A stretch of DNA of 64,000 bases from Antribacter soli (GTDB lineage Bacteria > Actinomycetota > Actinomycetes > Actinomycetales > Cellulomonadaceae), in assembly GCF_021568775.1 (NCBI RefSeq), contig NZ_JAKGSG010000029.1, positions 62,001-126,000 of the forward strand, read 5' to 3'. The notes below the pieces were generated by a model. The model worked only from the letters and a program-made list of their open reading frames with translations, had not been told where the DNA came from and made no database searches. The stretch's first letter is position 1. Every line of letters begins with the position of its first letter. Both the position numbers and the translations under genes were made by a program. This document shows positions 8,206 to 16,548 of this stretch, piece by piece.

Positions 8206-8877
8206 ATGTCAGCACTCGAAGGTCTGGTCGTGCAGCGGTCCACGGCCGCGCAGCAGCTGGCCGCGGGCCTCGCCTCGCGCATCGTCGCCGGCGCGTTCGC
8301 GCCGGGCGACCGACTGCGGGAGAGCGCGATCGCGACGGAGCTGGGTGTCGCCCGCAACACGGTGCGGGAGGCGGTCCGGATCCTCGAGCAGACCGGGCTC
8401 GTGCAGTATGAGGTCAACCGCGGCGCCGTCGTCATCTCGCCGACGCCGGAGAAGGTCGACGCCCTCTACACCGCCCGCGAGCTGCTGGAGACCACGGCCG
8501 TCTCCAAACCCGTCGGCGAGCCTGCGCTGGCGGCATTGAGGACCGCGTACGACGAGCTCGTCGCCGCGGCAGCCTCGCACGACGCGCTCCGCATCGTGGA
8601 CGTGGACCTGGCGTTCCACTCCGCGATCGTCGCGACGCTGGGCAGCACCCGGCTCGACGAGTTCTACGCCGAGCTCATGGTCGAGCTGCGCTTCTACCTC
8701 ACGGTGCTGTCGCTCGAGGACCGCGAGTTCGAGCATCCCGACGACATCCTCGCCGAGCACCGGACCATCCTCGAGGCCATAGAGTCCGGCGACACCGCCA
8801 CCGCGGTGCAGCACGTGCGCAGCCACATCGAGACCAATGCCCGGCGGGTTATCGAGATCCTGGACGGCCGCGCCTGA
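8206..8877 (+). CDS. FCD-domain GntR transcriptional regulator
   Basis: The 223-residue protein has an N-terminal winged helix (GDRLRESAIATELGVARNTVREAV, about 35-60) and a C-terminal helical FCD ligand-binding domain with metal-ligand-type residues (DLAFHSAIV; AEHRTIL; HVRSHIE). The start at 8206 was preferred over the in-frame ATG at 8170 because it is 7 nt after a TATTCT box and gives a normal GntR N-terminus. It is divergent from the amine-catabolism operon, and the 17-bp palindrome between them suits local control by a small acid or amine effector. Confidence 0.88.
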   Translation: MSALEGLVVQRSTAAQQLAAGLASRIVAGAFAPGDRLRESAIATELGVARNTVREAVRILEQTGLVQYEVNRGAVVISPTPEKVDALYTARELLETTAVSKPVGEPALAALRTAYDELVAAAASHDALRIVDVDLAFHSAIVATLGSTRLDEFYAELMVELRFYLTVLSLEDREFEHPDDILAEHRTILEAIESGDTATAVQHVRSHIETNARRVIEILDGRA

Positions 8878-8900
8878 GGTCCGATCATGGAGGAACGCGG

Positions 8901-8940
8901 CAGGGGCTCGCCTGGCCGTCTGCGGCGAGGCGAGCCCCTG
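8901..8940 (+). terminator. Hairpin terminator after FCD regulator
   Basis: CAGGGGCTCGCC and GGCGAGCCCCTG form perfect 12-bp arms around a 16-nt loop, starting 24 nt after the regulator stop codon. There is no U-tract, which is common in high-GC actinobacteria. Confidence 0.7.
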
Positions 8941-9313
8941 CTCAGCCGCGGAGGGCGGCCGCCCACAAGGGACGGCCCCCCATGCCCGCGCTCAGCTGGT
9001 CGAACCGGTCCCGGGCTGGCCCACTTCATGAGCTTCTCCGAGGGATGTCGGGCCGCACAGACCGTTGAGGCGCTCGTCGGACCTGGCCCGACGACCGATC
9101 AGCTTTCCGCTTGGCCCGCATCTCCGCCCGTCGCGCTCGAGCGCGATCTCCTTGCCGGGAGCGTCGACGTGGCGGCCAAAATCTCCCACCTCGACGTGAC
9201 CGAGGTTCCGTTCTTGGTGACGTAGTGAGGTGACGCGGGCGCCGCTCCAGAAGCGGAACGTGAGGGTGTCGGCGGCACCAACCAGCAATGGCAACTCATC
9301 ACGATCGGCGGAG
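8941..9313. other. No recognisable gene
   Basis: Short frames on both strands lack recognisable domains, good starts or ribosome-binding sites. Since the next block is a truncated esterase end, this stretch may be degraded coding DNA. Confidence 0.4.
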
Positions 9314-9511
9314 GCCCCGGCGTTCGCGGACGACGTGCAGCAGGTGGTACAGGAGCGCGCCGGCGCGGGCGACAGCAGGGTCCGGTACTGGTTCCTCGAC
9401 GGCTCCGGCCTGGACTTCCAAGGCTGCGACTGGCACTACTCCACCAACAACCACCGGATGATCGCCGACCGGTTCCGCCCGTTTGTCGACAGCCTGGCGC
9501 TGGGCTGGTAG
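9314..9511 (+). pseudogene. C-terminal remnant of a secreted SGNH/GDSL esterase (acetylxylan-esterase-like)
   Basis: The last 65 or so codons of an open frame read FADDVQQVVQ, then YWFLDGSGLDFQGCDWHYST, then NNHRMIADRF and a stop. CDWHYSTNNHRMIAD is the terminal D-x-x-H block that supplies the catalytic Asp/His of SGNH hydrolases, notably carbohydrate esterases acting on acetylated xylan. The N-terminal GDS nucleophile block and signal peptide are missing and nothing upstream resembles them, so this is read as a gene fragment. It fits the hemicellulose theme of the region. Confidence 0.65.
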
Positions 9512-9528
9512 CCGCGGGTCGGGAACGG

Positions 9529-9608
9529 CCAGGGCCTCCCGCGACCGTCGGTCGGAAACGAGCAGGTACGTGCGCTCGGTGTCCCACGGACGTCGCGAGA
9601 GGCCCTGG
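9529..9608. repeat. Long inverted repeat (17-bp arms, one mismatch)
   Basis: The segments 9529-9545 (CCAGGGCCTCCCGCGAC) and 9592-9608 (GTCGCGAGAGGCCCTGG) are inverted repeats with one mismatch around a 46-nt loop. They lie between the convergent esterase remnant and the oxidase pseudogene and may act as a bidirectional terminator. Confidence 0.5.
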
Positions 9609-9618
9609 TGCGGTGCGG

Positions 9619-10761
9619 TCAGCCGGCAGAGGCGAATCGTGCGGGACGAAGAAAGTCCAGACCGTCCACGAGCGGACCCGAGCCCAGGGCTTCCGAGGCG
9701 GCGATGGCGCCCAGCGCGGATGACATCTTGAAGCCCGCGCCGGAAAACCCGGTGGCGCATTAGATGCGCTCGCTGCCGGCCACCGGCCCCAGGAGTCCGG
9801 TGGAGTCCGACGTGCAGAGATCGGGGTAGGCGTCCGACCGGACGATCTCGGGGATCAGACCCGGAAAGAACTCCCGGACCGTGTCCAGCGACTCCGCGAC
9901 CTCGGCAGGCGTGAGCTCGCGGGCGATCGTGTCGCCGTCCGCCACCGTCGTTCCGCGCCCGTCCAGGGTCGCCTTCACCGTCGAACCGTCGATCGTCGGC
10001 GCCCCGTACAGGGAACGGTCGCGGGTGATCCGGATGAAGATGGGGAAGGCCTCGGGAACGAACTGCTCGGGGTGGCGGGCAGCGAACCACGTCAGGAAGA
10101 TCCGCTTCCTGTGCACCTGCCGCTGGAGGTAGGCAGGCAACAAGGCTCCGGACCCGGAGCCGGACGCCACGATCACCCGGTCGAACGTCCAGCTCCCGTC
10201 GTCCGTCGAGACGCGTACCCCGTCGGAGAGCTCCCGGACCTCGCGGACGCGGGCGTCCTTGACGACCTCCGCACCGTTCTGGCGCGCCAGGTCGACGGCA
10301 GAGAGCACTGCGCGATCGGTACGAAGGACCCCCGCTCGCGTGTCGAGGATGCCACACTCCCCCGGCGACAGATGGTGCTGGGGGTAGCGGCTCGCCATCT
10401 CGGCGCGGTCGAGGATCTCGTGGGGCGCCCCGGTGCGCTTGATCGAGTCGAGCAGCGCCGGGATGTAGGGCCCGTCGACCTCACCGATCGACAGACCTCC
10501 GCACCGGGTGAGGATCTCCTGCCCGGACTCCTCCTCGAGTCCCTGCCAGAGACGCTCTGCGAGCTGGAGCACGGGGTACAGGTTGTGCTCTCCTCGGAAG
10601 GTCATCCGGAACAACCGGGTGTCGCCGCCCACGGCGCTGCGGGGGTGCGCCGGCGACACCGCCTCGAAGCCGACCGCAGGAACGCCCAGCTTCGAGGCCT
10701 GCCACAGCGCCATGCTGCCGACACTGCCGACGCCGATGACTGCGAGCGGACCGTCCGACAT
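9619..10761 (-). pseudogene. Sarcosine/N-methyl amino acid oxidase-like FAD enzyme with in-frame stop
   Basis: Reading from the ATG at 10761 gives an FAD-dependent oxidoreductase beginning PLAVIGVGSVGSMALWQASK (dinucleotide-binding motif), with the GDTRLFRMTF segment typical of monomeric sarcosine oxidase-like enzymes. A TAA at 9760-9762 interrupts it right after GPVAGSERI. The same frame then continues CATGFSGAGFKMSSALG to a second stop at 9619. ATGFSGxGFKM is the conserved FAD-contacting C-terminal block, so the stop lies inside the family's normal length (380 codons). A TAT or TAC tyrosine codon is the likely ancestor. The start overlaps the ABC ATPase stop by 1 nt. The truncated product would probably be inactive unless the stop is a sequencing error. 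Confidence 0.85.
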
Positions 10762-11528
10762 CACAGGACCTTTTCCAGGAATTTCTGTGTCCGGGCTTCC
10801 TTGGGGTTGCCCAGCACCTCCGTGGGCGGTCCCTGCTCCACGACCACGCCACCGTCCATGAACATCACGGTGTCGGCCACCTCCTTGGCGAAGCCCATCT
10901 CGTGAGTGGCAACGAGCATGGTCATCCCCCGCCCGGCCAGGCCCTTCATGACCGCGAGGACCTCCCCGACCCGCTCCGGGTCCAGGGCGCTGGTGGGCTC
11001 GTCGAAGAGCATCACGTTCGGATCCATGGCGAGCGCACGGGCGATCGCCACGCGCTGCTTCTGGCCGCCGGAGAGCTGCCACGGATAGTGGTCGCCGTGT
11101 CCGGACAGGCCGACGTCTGCCAGCAGCGAGTCCGCTCGCGAAGCTGCCGCCTTCTTGGCGACGCCCTTGACCAGCACCGGGCCGGCCATCACGTTCTCCC
11201 GCGCGGTCATGTTCGGGAACAGGTTGAACTGCTGGAAGACCATGCCGATCCGGGTGCGCTGCATCGCCACCTCCTTGCGGTTGCGCGCCCGGTAGGCGGT
11301 CTCGGTCTCGACAAACCCGAGGTCCTCGCCGTTCACCCTGAGAATCCCCCGGTCGACCTCCTCGAGCCCGTCGATGCAACGGAGCAGCGTGGACTTGCCC
11401 GACCCGCTGGGGCCGATGATGCACACGATCTCGCCGCACTCGACGTCCAGGTCGATGCTGCCGAGCACCACCCGGTCGCCGTAACACTTGCGCAGCCCGC
11501 GGGCGTAGACGGTTCCGTCGCCGTTCAT
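10761..11528 (-). CDS. Polar amino acid ABC transporter ATP-binding protein (GlnQ/HisP type)
   Basis: The 255-residue ATPase has Walker [10 protein letters not shown], the Q-loop in [17 protein letters not shown], signature [15 protein letters not shown], and Walker [25 protein letters not shown] is typical of the amino-acid uptake subfamily. It energises uptake with the adjacent permease and binding protein. Its ATG overlaps the permease stop by 4 nt and its stop touches the oxidase pseudogene start, so all four genes form one operon. Confidence 0.92.
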   Translation of the reverse strand: MNGDGTVYARGLRKCYGDRVVLGSIDLDVECGEIVCIIGPSGSGKSTLLRCIDGLEEVDRGILRVNGEDLGFVETETAYRARNRKEVAMQRTRIGMVFQQFNLFPNMTARENVMAGPVLVKGVAKKAAASRADSLLADVGLSGHGDHYPWQLSGGQKQRVAIARALAMDPNVMLFDEPTSALDPERVGEVLAVMKGLAGRGMTMLVATHEMGFAKEVADTVMFMDGGVVVEQGPPTEVLGNPKEARTQKFLEKVL

Positions 11529-12409
11529 CGCGCCTCACCACCCAGCGGCACAGGGTCGACCGCGGCCTCGCTGCTCACCCGGGATTTCACCAGCGAGTAC
11601 CTCTTCTCGATCAAGGACTGGGGGTAGCTGAGGGCCAGCGTCATGATGAGATACCACAGACAGGCCACGATCAGCAGCGGGATGGTCTGGTAGGTGCGGG
11701 CGTAGATCAGCTGGGTGCTCTGCAGCAGCTCGGCCACACCCAGCACACTGACCAACGACGTCTCCTTGAACATCCCGATCATCTGGTTACCCGTCGCAGG
11801 GACGACGGTGGGCATCGCCTGCGGGATGATCACCCGGAACAGCTTCGTCCGGGCGCTCATCCCGAGCGAGTCGGCCGCCTCGATCTGCCCCTTGTCCACC
11901 GACGCGAAGCCACCGCGGATGATCTCCGCGAGATAGGCCGCCTCGTTGAGCGACAGGCCGATGATCGCGGCGGTGGTCGCGCTCATCAGCGCGTTCACGT
12001 CGACCGCTTGCGAGATGCCGGTGAACGGGATCCCGACCGCGATGTTCGGGTACAGCGCGGCGATGTTGAACCAGAAGATCAGCTGCACCAGCACCGGGGT
12101 TCCCCGGAAGAAGGTGATGTAGCCCGACGCCAGGAGCTGAACCGGGCGCACCGTCGAGGCCCGCATCACGGCGACGACCATGCCCAGGATGCCCCCGAAG
12201 ACCATCGCCAGGATCGTCAGGACAATGGTCAGCCGTAGGCCTTCCAGGATCGTCGGAGCCGTGAAGTACTGGCCCACCACGTCCCACTGGTAGTTCTCGT
12301 TCGTGACCAGGGTGTGGGCCAGCCCGCCGGCCACCAGCACGCACACCGCCCAGGCCACGTACTCGAGCGGCCCACGTCGGTGCAGCCGCGGCTTGTCAGT
12401 GGCATCCAT
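11525..12409 (-). CDS. Polar amino acid ABC transporter permease (HisM/GlnP type)
   Basis: This 294-residue inner-membrane protein has about five to six hydrophobic segments. It carries the amino-acid permease motif [15 protein letters not shown] and the EAA-type loop ([23 protein letters not shown]). The ATG at 12409 is preferred because a strong GAGGAGG lies 8 nt upstream; an in-frame ATG at 12463 would add 18 residues without a comparable site. It is coupled to the ATPase gene by a 4-nt overlap. Confidence 0.9.
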   Translation of the reverse strand: MDATDKPRLHRRGPLEYVAWAVCVLVAGGLAHTLVTNENYQWDVVGQYFTAPTILEGLRLTIVLTILAMVFGGILGMVVAVMRASTVRPVQLLASGYITFFRGTPVLVQLIFWFNIAALYPNIAVGIPFTGISQAVDVNALMSATTAAIIGLSLNEAAYLAEIIRGGFASVDKGQIEAADSLGMSARTKLFRVIIPQAMPTVVPATGNQMIGMFKETSLVSVLGVAELLQSTQLIYARTYQTIPLLIVACLWYLIMTLALSYPQSLIEKRYSLVKSRVSSEAAVDPVPLGGEAR

Positions 12410-12467
12410 TGCTTTCGCCTCCTCGGAGCGGCTCTTGTCGAGCACGCCGATGTCCGGAGCCATCGAT

Positions 12468-13400
12468 CTACTTCAGGAGCTCGGAGGTAGGAATCGCACC
12501 CGCGCCCAGCCCCCACCGGTCCAGCGCGGCCTGGTACGCCCCGCTGTCGATCAGGTCCTGCATCGCGGCGTGCAGCGCCGGTGTGAGCGGGGAGTCGTTG
12601 GGGAGACCAAGGGCGACGATGTCGTCGCCCTCCTTCTTCTGGTACTGCGGGGAGAGCAGCTCGAACGCCTGCGGCTGCTGCTTCGCTGCCCAAGCCAGCT
12701 GCGAGGTGTCGGAGAAGACGCCGTCGATCCGCTTGGAGGCGAGCTGGGTGAGTGCGCCCTGGACGTCCGCCAGGACCACGGCGTCGACGGGGTCCTGGCC
12801 ATTGGCCTCGCACGCCTCGGAGATCTCGGGCAGGTATGTCTCCTGTTGCGAGCTACCGGTCATCACCGCGATCTTCTTCCCACACATGGACTGATCGGTC
12901 AGGCTCAGGTCCAGCGGGTTGTCCTTCGCCGCGATGAGAGACGACCCGGCCGACCAGTAGGTGATCATGTCCAGCACCTCCAGCCGCTCCGGCGTCGGAG
13001 TCATGTTGGTGGCGGTGAAGTCGTAGCGGTGAGCGGCGATGCCAGGGATCACTCCGTCCCAGGTCACGTTCTTGACCTCGACCTCGAGCCCGAGTGCCTC
13101 ACCCAGCAGGTGGGCGATGTCGACGTTGTAGCCGACCGGCGTCTTGTTGTCCTCGGCGAGGAACGAGGTGGGCGGGTAGTGCAGGTCCGCGGCCATGGTG
13201 ATCGTGCCACCATCCTGCAGGTCTGCCGGCAGCAGCTTGATCGCCTCCGGGCTGGGCTGCACCTGCGGCAGCTCCTCGGCGGAGGCGGCCTCGGCGCCAG
13301 GGGCATCCTGGGTGGCGGTCGTGGCGCCGCACCCGCTGGCCGTCATCAGCAGCGCGGCGCCAAAGACTGACGCTGCGAGCCTGCTTCGTTGCACTCTCAT
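12468..13400 (-). CDS. Amino acid/amine ABC transporter substrate-binding lipoprotein (SBP_bac_3 family)
   Basis: The 310-residue protein has a basic N-terminus, a hydrophobic stretch and TASGC at about residue 24, a relaxed lipobox, so it is probably a membrane-anchored lipoprotein. The mature part has the family-3 periplasmic-binding fold: TMAADLHYPPTSFLAEDN and VGYNVDIAHLLGEALGLEVE near the N-terminal lobe, and a C-terminal AALDRWGLG helix. It probably captures a polar amino acid or amine. As first gene of the transporter/oxidase operon it is preceded by a TGTCGACA site shared with the divergent catabolic operon. Confidence 0.9.
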   Translation of the reverse strand: MRVQRSRLAASVFGAALLMTASGCGATTATQDAPGAEAASAEELPQVQPSPEAIKLLPADLQDGGTITMAADLHYPPTSFLAEDNKTPVGYNVDIAHLLGEALGLEVEVKNVTWDGVIPGIAAHRYDFTATNMTPTPERLEVLDMITYWSAGSSLIAAKDNPLDLSLTDQSMCGKKIAVMTGSSQQETYLPEISEACEANGQDPVDAVVLADVQGALTQLASKRIDGVFSDTSQLAWAAKQQPQAFELLSPQYQKKEGDDIVALGLPNDSPLTPALHAAMQDLIDSGAYQAALDRWGLGAGAIPTSELLK

Positions 13401-13458
13401 GGTCGTTTCCCTTCAGGCGGTGAATGGCTCGCCACATACAACCATGACGATCGCAGAT

Positions 13459-13466
13459 TGTCGACA
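13459..13466. promoter_or_regulatory. TGTCGACA operator upstream of the amino acid transporter operon
   Basis: ATTGTCGACACT contains the palindrome TGTCGACA, 59-66 nt upstream of the binding-protein start. The same core occurs at 14470-14477 before the divergent HAD/oxidase operon. It fits the GT-N(0-3)-AC pattern of FCD regulators such as the gene at 13658. Confidence 0.55.
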
Positions 13467-13657
13467 CTCGCCTGTAAACATCTTGTTTCGCTGACGCCGG
13501 ACGCTCGGAGCTCGGGAACGGCACTACGCCACCTCGAACGACGAACGCCCGCCACCGGGAGATCAACAGCGAAGGCTGAGAATCTCCAGGGACGGGCGTC
13601 GTCGAAGTGGCTCGCACGAGCGATGCCCACGCGGCTAGGTGGGCGGCGAGCACCGGA

Positions 13658-14365
13658 TCAGCGAGGTCGGCTGGGCCCTCCGTTGCTGGACGGCGGCGCA
13701 GTGAGGTGGCTCGCGGCCACGGTCAGGTGATCGTTGATGGCCGTGAGCAAGACCTCTCGCTCACCCGCCGCCAGGGCGTCGATGAGGAGGCCGTGCTCGT
13801 CGATGAGCTCGTCACCGGACGGCATGGCGATCTCGAGCCTGTTGATGCAAGCCAGGGCCTGGGCCGAGAGGATGGAGTATGCGTCGTCGAGGCGCGAGTT
13901 GCCCGCGGAGGCGACCAATGTGGTGTGAAAGTCCAGGTCAGCGGCCGATATCTTCCGGTGATCGCCCTGCTTCAGCGCGCTGCGCAGCCTGTCCCGTGCA
14001 GCCTGCAATGCGTCGGTCGCACGGGCCCGAACGCCCGGCCCGCCGTCGATGATCCTGCTCGCCGCATGGCTCTCGATCGCGCATCGTGCGTCGTAGATCT
14101 CCCAGATGTCCGAGGCCGTGAAAGGCGCCACCGAGACACCCCGGTTGCGCGCAGAGACCAGCAGCTTCTGCTGGACGAGCTGTTGGAGCGCCTCCCGCAC
14201 CGGGGCGCGGGACACGTCGAGCAGCTCGGCGATCCGGGTTTCGGCCAGTTGCTCGCCGGGCCTCAGTTGCCCCTCGATGATCATCTGCCGCAGCTCTTCG
14301 CTGATGCGATCAGAGGTCGACTTCCGTTCGAGCGTCTTCAGCTTACTCAGACCGGACACCGCCAC
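13658..14365 (-). CDS. FCD-domain GntR transcriptional regulator
   Basis: The 235-residue protein has a winged helix (EQLAETRIAELLDVSRAPVREAL, about 38-60) and a C-terminal FCD domain with DLDFHTTLV and DEHGLLIDAL. The GTG at 14365 is preferred because GGGGAG lies 6 nt upstream and the N-terminus then matches normal family length; an upstream GTG at 14437 or ATG at 14416 would add residues without a good ribosome-binding site. It lies between two operons for uptake and oxidation of an amine or amino acid. Matching TGTCGACA sites flank it, so it probably represses both. Confidence 0.87.
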   Translation of the reverse strand: MAVSGLSKLKTLERKSTSDRISEELRQMIIEGQLRPGEQLAETRIAELLDVSRAPVREALQQLVQQKLLVSARNRGVSVAPFTASDIWEIYDARCAIESHAASRIIDGGPGVRARATDALQAARDRLRSALKQGDHRKISAADLDFHTTLVASAGNSRLDDAYSILSAQALACINRLEIAMPSGDELIDEHGLLIDALAAGEREVLLTAINDHLTVAASHLTAPPSSNGGPSRPR

Positions 14366-14446
14366 GATCGACTCCCCTCGGTCACCGCCGGCACCGAAGG
14401 TCGGCTGCCGCCGCATTGCTTCCAGATTCTCCGCCACCAGAAGACA

Positions 14447-14479
14447 ACTGTCAACGGCATGCTGCCGACTGTCGACAAT
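14447..14479. promoter_or_regulatory. Operator region: AACTGTCAACG and GACTGTCGACA repeats
   Basis: Two similar elements begin at 14447 and 14468, 21 nt apart (two helical turns). The second contains the palindrome TGTCGACA at 14470-14477, also found at 13459. The region separates the FCD regulator from the plus-strand HAD/oxidase operon; a TATGTT -10-like hexamer lies just downstream. Binding by the neighbouring regulator is inferred. Confidence 0.5.
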
Positions 14480-14558
14480 CGTCAGAGTCTGCGCTATGTT
14501 CGCTGCGCGCCCACGTCGGCGCCTACACCACCACTCCGCACACCGATGGGAACGAACG

Positions 14559-15233
14559 ATGTCGACCTCAATCCCCCGCCCCCAGTACGTGTCCTTCGAC
14601 TGCTACGGCACGCTGATCTACTTCGAGATCGCCAGCACCACCCGCCGCCTGATCGGCGACCGTCTCACCGAGGACCAGATCGGGACCTTCCTCCGTCAGT
14701 TCAGCAAGTACCGCTACGACCAGGTCTGCGGCGAGTACTACGCCTACGAGCAGGTCCTGCACGACGCCTATGCGCGGACCTGCAAGAAGTGGGGGCTCGA
14801 GGTCAACGAGGACGCCGGCCGGCAGCTGGCCGCAGCCGTGCTCACCTGGGAGCCGCACCCCGACGTGCCGGTGCCGCTGAAGAAGCTCGGCGACAACTTC
14901 CCCCTCGTGATCCTGTCCAACGCCGACACCAAGTACCTCGACGTCACCGTCCCCAAGCTGGGCGCGGACTTCCACGCGGTCTACACCGCGGAGCAGGCCG
15001 GCTTCTACAAGCCGCGCTACCAGGCGTTCGAGTACATGCTCGACCAGCTCGGTGCGAACCCGGAGGACTTCCTCCACGTCTCCTCGCACACGCGCTACGA
15101 CCTGATGCCTGCCGACGACCTCGGGTTCACGAACAAGGTCTTCCTCGACCGTGGGTACGACCCTCAGAGCCCGGCCTACAACTACACCACCGTGAAGTCC
15201 CTGGACGAGCTCAACTCGCTCCTCGGCATCTGA
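14559..15233 (+). CDS. Haloacid dehalogenase type II-like HAD hydrolase
   Basis: The 224-residue HAD-superfamily protein has the nucleophile motif VSFDCYGTLIYFE (Asp14), motif II VILSNAD, and the Lys/acidic motif III around GFYKPRYQAFEYML and SSHTRYDLMPADDLG. The start fits L-2-haloacid dehalogenases, but many type II homologues accompany amine oxidase and aldehyde dehydrogenase genes and have unknown non-halogenated substrates. It is the first gene of a plus-strand operon with FAD oxidase, aldehyde dehydrogenase and cupin genes, so a phosphatase or C-N/C-X hydrolase role in the same pathway is likelier than true dehalogenation. Confidence 0.82.
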   Translation: MSTSIPRPQYVSFDCYGTLIYFEIASTTRRLIGDRLTEDQIGTFLRQFSKYRYDQVCGEYYAYEQVLHDAYARTCKKWGLEVNEDAGRQLAAAVLTWEPHPDVPVPLKKLGDNFPLVILSNADTKYLDVTVPKLGADFHAVYTAEQAGFYKPRYQAFEYMLDQLGANPEDFLHVSSHTRYDLMPADDLGFTNKVFLDRGYDPQSPAYNYTTVKSLDELNSLLGI

Positions 15234-15256
15234 CCCGGCGCACTCAGGAGCAACAG

Positions 15257-16534
15257 GTGAAGCTCACCCCCTACTGGCTCGACACCGCGACGCCGTCCGG
15301 TGACTACCGCCGGAACCCCGTGCCCGAGCGCGCCGACATCGCCATCGTCGGCGCAGGCTTCACCGGCCTGACCGCCGCCCTCGAGGCAGCGCAGCACGGC
15401 GCGTCCGTGGTCGTGCTCGACTCGCACACGGTCGGCTGGGGCGCCTCGGGTCGCAACGGAGGTATGGCCACCACCGGTCTCGCGATCGGGCTCGGCAAGG
15501 CCATCAAGCGCTACGGCCAGGAACGTGCCCTCGAGATGTTCTCGGAGTACAACCGGGCCATCGACACGATCGAGGAACTGGTGAAGGAGCACTCGATCGA
15601 CTGCGACTTCCAGCGCTCCGGCAAGCTGACGCTGGCCATGAACGCCAAGCAGGTCGGCCAGATGCGCCAGACGCAGGAGACGCTGGCGAAGCTCGCGGAC
15701 TACTCCGTGACCGTCGTCGACAAGCAGGACCTCCACAGCGAGATCGGCACCGACTTCTACGCCGGCGGCATGGTGGACCCGCTGGGAGCCGGGGTCCATG
15801 TCGGCAAGTTCGCGCACGGTCTCGCCGAGGCGGGCACTCGCGCAGGGGTCACGATCTGCGAGAACGCCGAGGTCACCGAGCTGGCCGCCCGTCCAGGAGG
15901 CGGCCATGCGGTCCGCACGACCCGCGGCGTGGTCAACGTCGACCGGGTCCTGGTCGCGACCAGCGGCTACACGGGATCGCTGACGCCATGGCTCCAGCGC
16001 CGGACCATCCCGGTCGGCAGCTTCATCATCGTGACGGAGCCTCTGCCGCTCGAGACGGTCCAGCGGATCCTGCCTCGCGGCCGGCAGGCCGCCGACAACA
16101 AGATGCTCACCTACTACTTCCGCATCACGCCGGACAACCGGTTGCTCTTCGGTGGCCGGGCCAGGTTCGCGCTGTCCAGCCCGGACTCCGACCTCAAGAG
16201 CGCCGAGATCCTCAAGAGCGCGATGAGCACGGTGTTTCCCTACCTCTCCTCGGCGCGCGTCGACTACACCTGGGGCGGGCTCGTCGACCTCACCATGGAC
16301 CAGATGGTGCATGCCGGGGAGCGCAACGGGGTGCACTACTCGCTCGGTTACAGCGGCCACGGGGTCCAGATGGCGACCTACATGGGCAAGCAGATGGCGC
16401 TGTCGATGCTCGGGAAGCCGTCGCGGAACCTGTGGGAGCACCTGCCGAACCCCGCCGTTCCCGGCCACTTCGGACCGCCGTGGTTCCTTCCGATCATCGG
16501 CGGTTACGCCAAGGTCGTCGACCGGTTCAGCTGA
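15257..16534 (+). CDS. FAD-dependent amine oxidase of the PuuB/OrdL (DAO) family
   Basis: The 425-residue protein has the N-terminal dinucleotide-binding motif IAIVGAGFTGLTAALEAAQ and the following GWGASGRNGGMATTG, typical of gamma-glutamylputrescine oxidase/OrdL-type flavoenzymes. It ends with GYSGHGVQMATYMGKQMA, the C-terminal FAD-contacting block. Expected reaction: oxidative deamination of an amine to an aldehyde plus ammonia and hydrogen peroxide. The GTG at 15257 is chosen because AGGAG lies 6 nt upstream. An aldehyde dehydrogenase follows after 14 nt and would oxidise the product. Confidence 0.87.
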   Translation: MKLTPYWLDTATPSGDYRRNPVPERADIAIVGAGFTGLTAALEAAQHGASVVVLDSHTVGWGASGRNGGMATTGLAIGLGKAIKRYGQERALEMFSEYNRAIDTIEELVKEHSIDCDFQRSGKLTLAMNAKQVGQMRQTQETLAKLADYSVTVVDKQDLHSEIGTDFYAGGMVDPLGAGVHVGKFAHGLAEAGTRAGVTICENAEVTELAARPGGGHAVRTTRGVVNVDRVLVATSGYTGSLTPWLQRRTIPVGSFIIVTEPLPLETVQRILPRGRQAADNKMLTYYFRITPDNRLLFGGRARFALSSPDSDLKSAEILKSAMSTVFPYLSSARVDYTWGGLVDLTMDQMVHAGERNGVHYSLGYSGHGVQMATYMGKQMALSMLGKPSRNLWEHLPNPAVPGHFGPPWFLPIIGGYAKVVDRFS

Positions 16535-16548
16535 CGAGGAGTCCAGAC

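Noticed and set aside
13607-15256. Upstream extension of the flavin oxidase reading frame
   Set aside because: It runs through the FCD regulator and HAD genes in other frames; the GTG at 15257 has a good ribosome-binding site and begins the normal protein.
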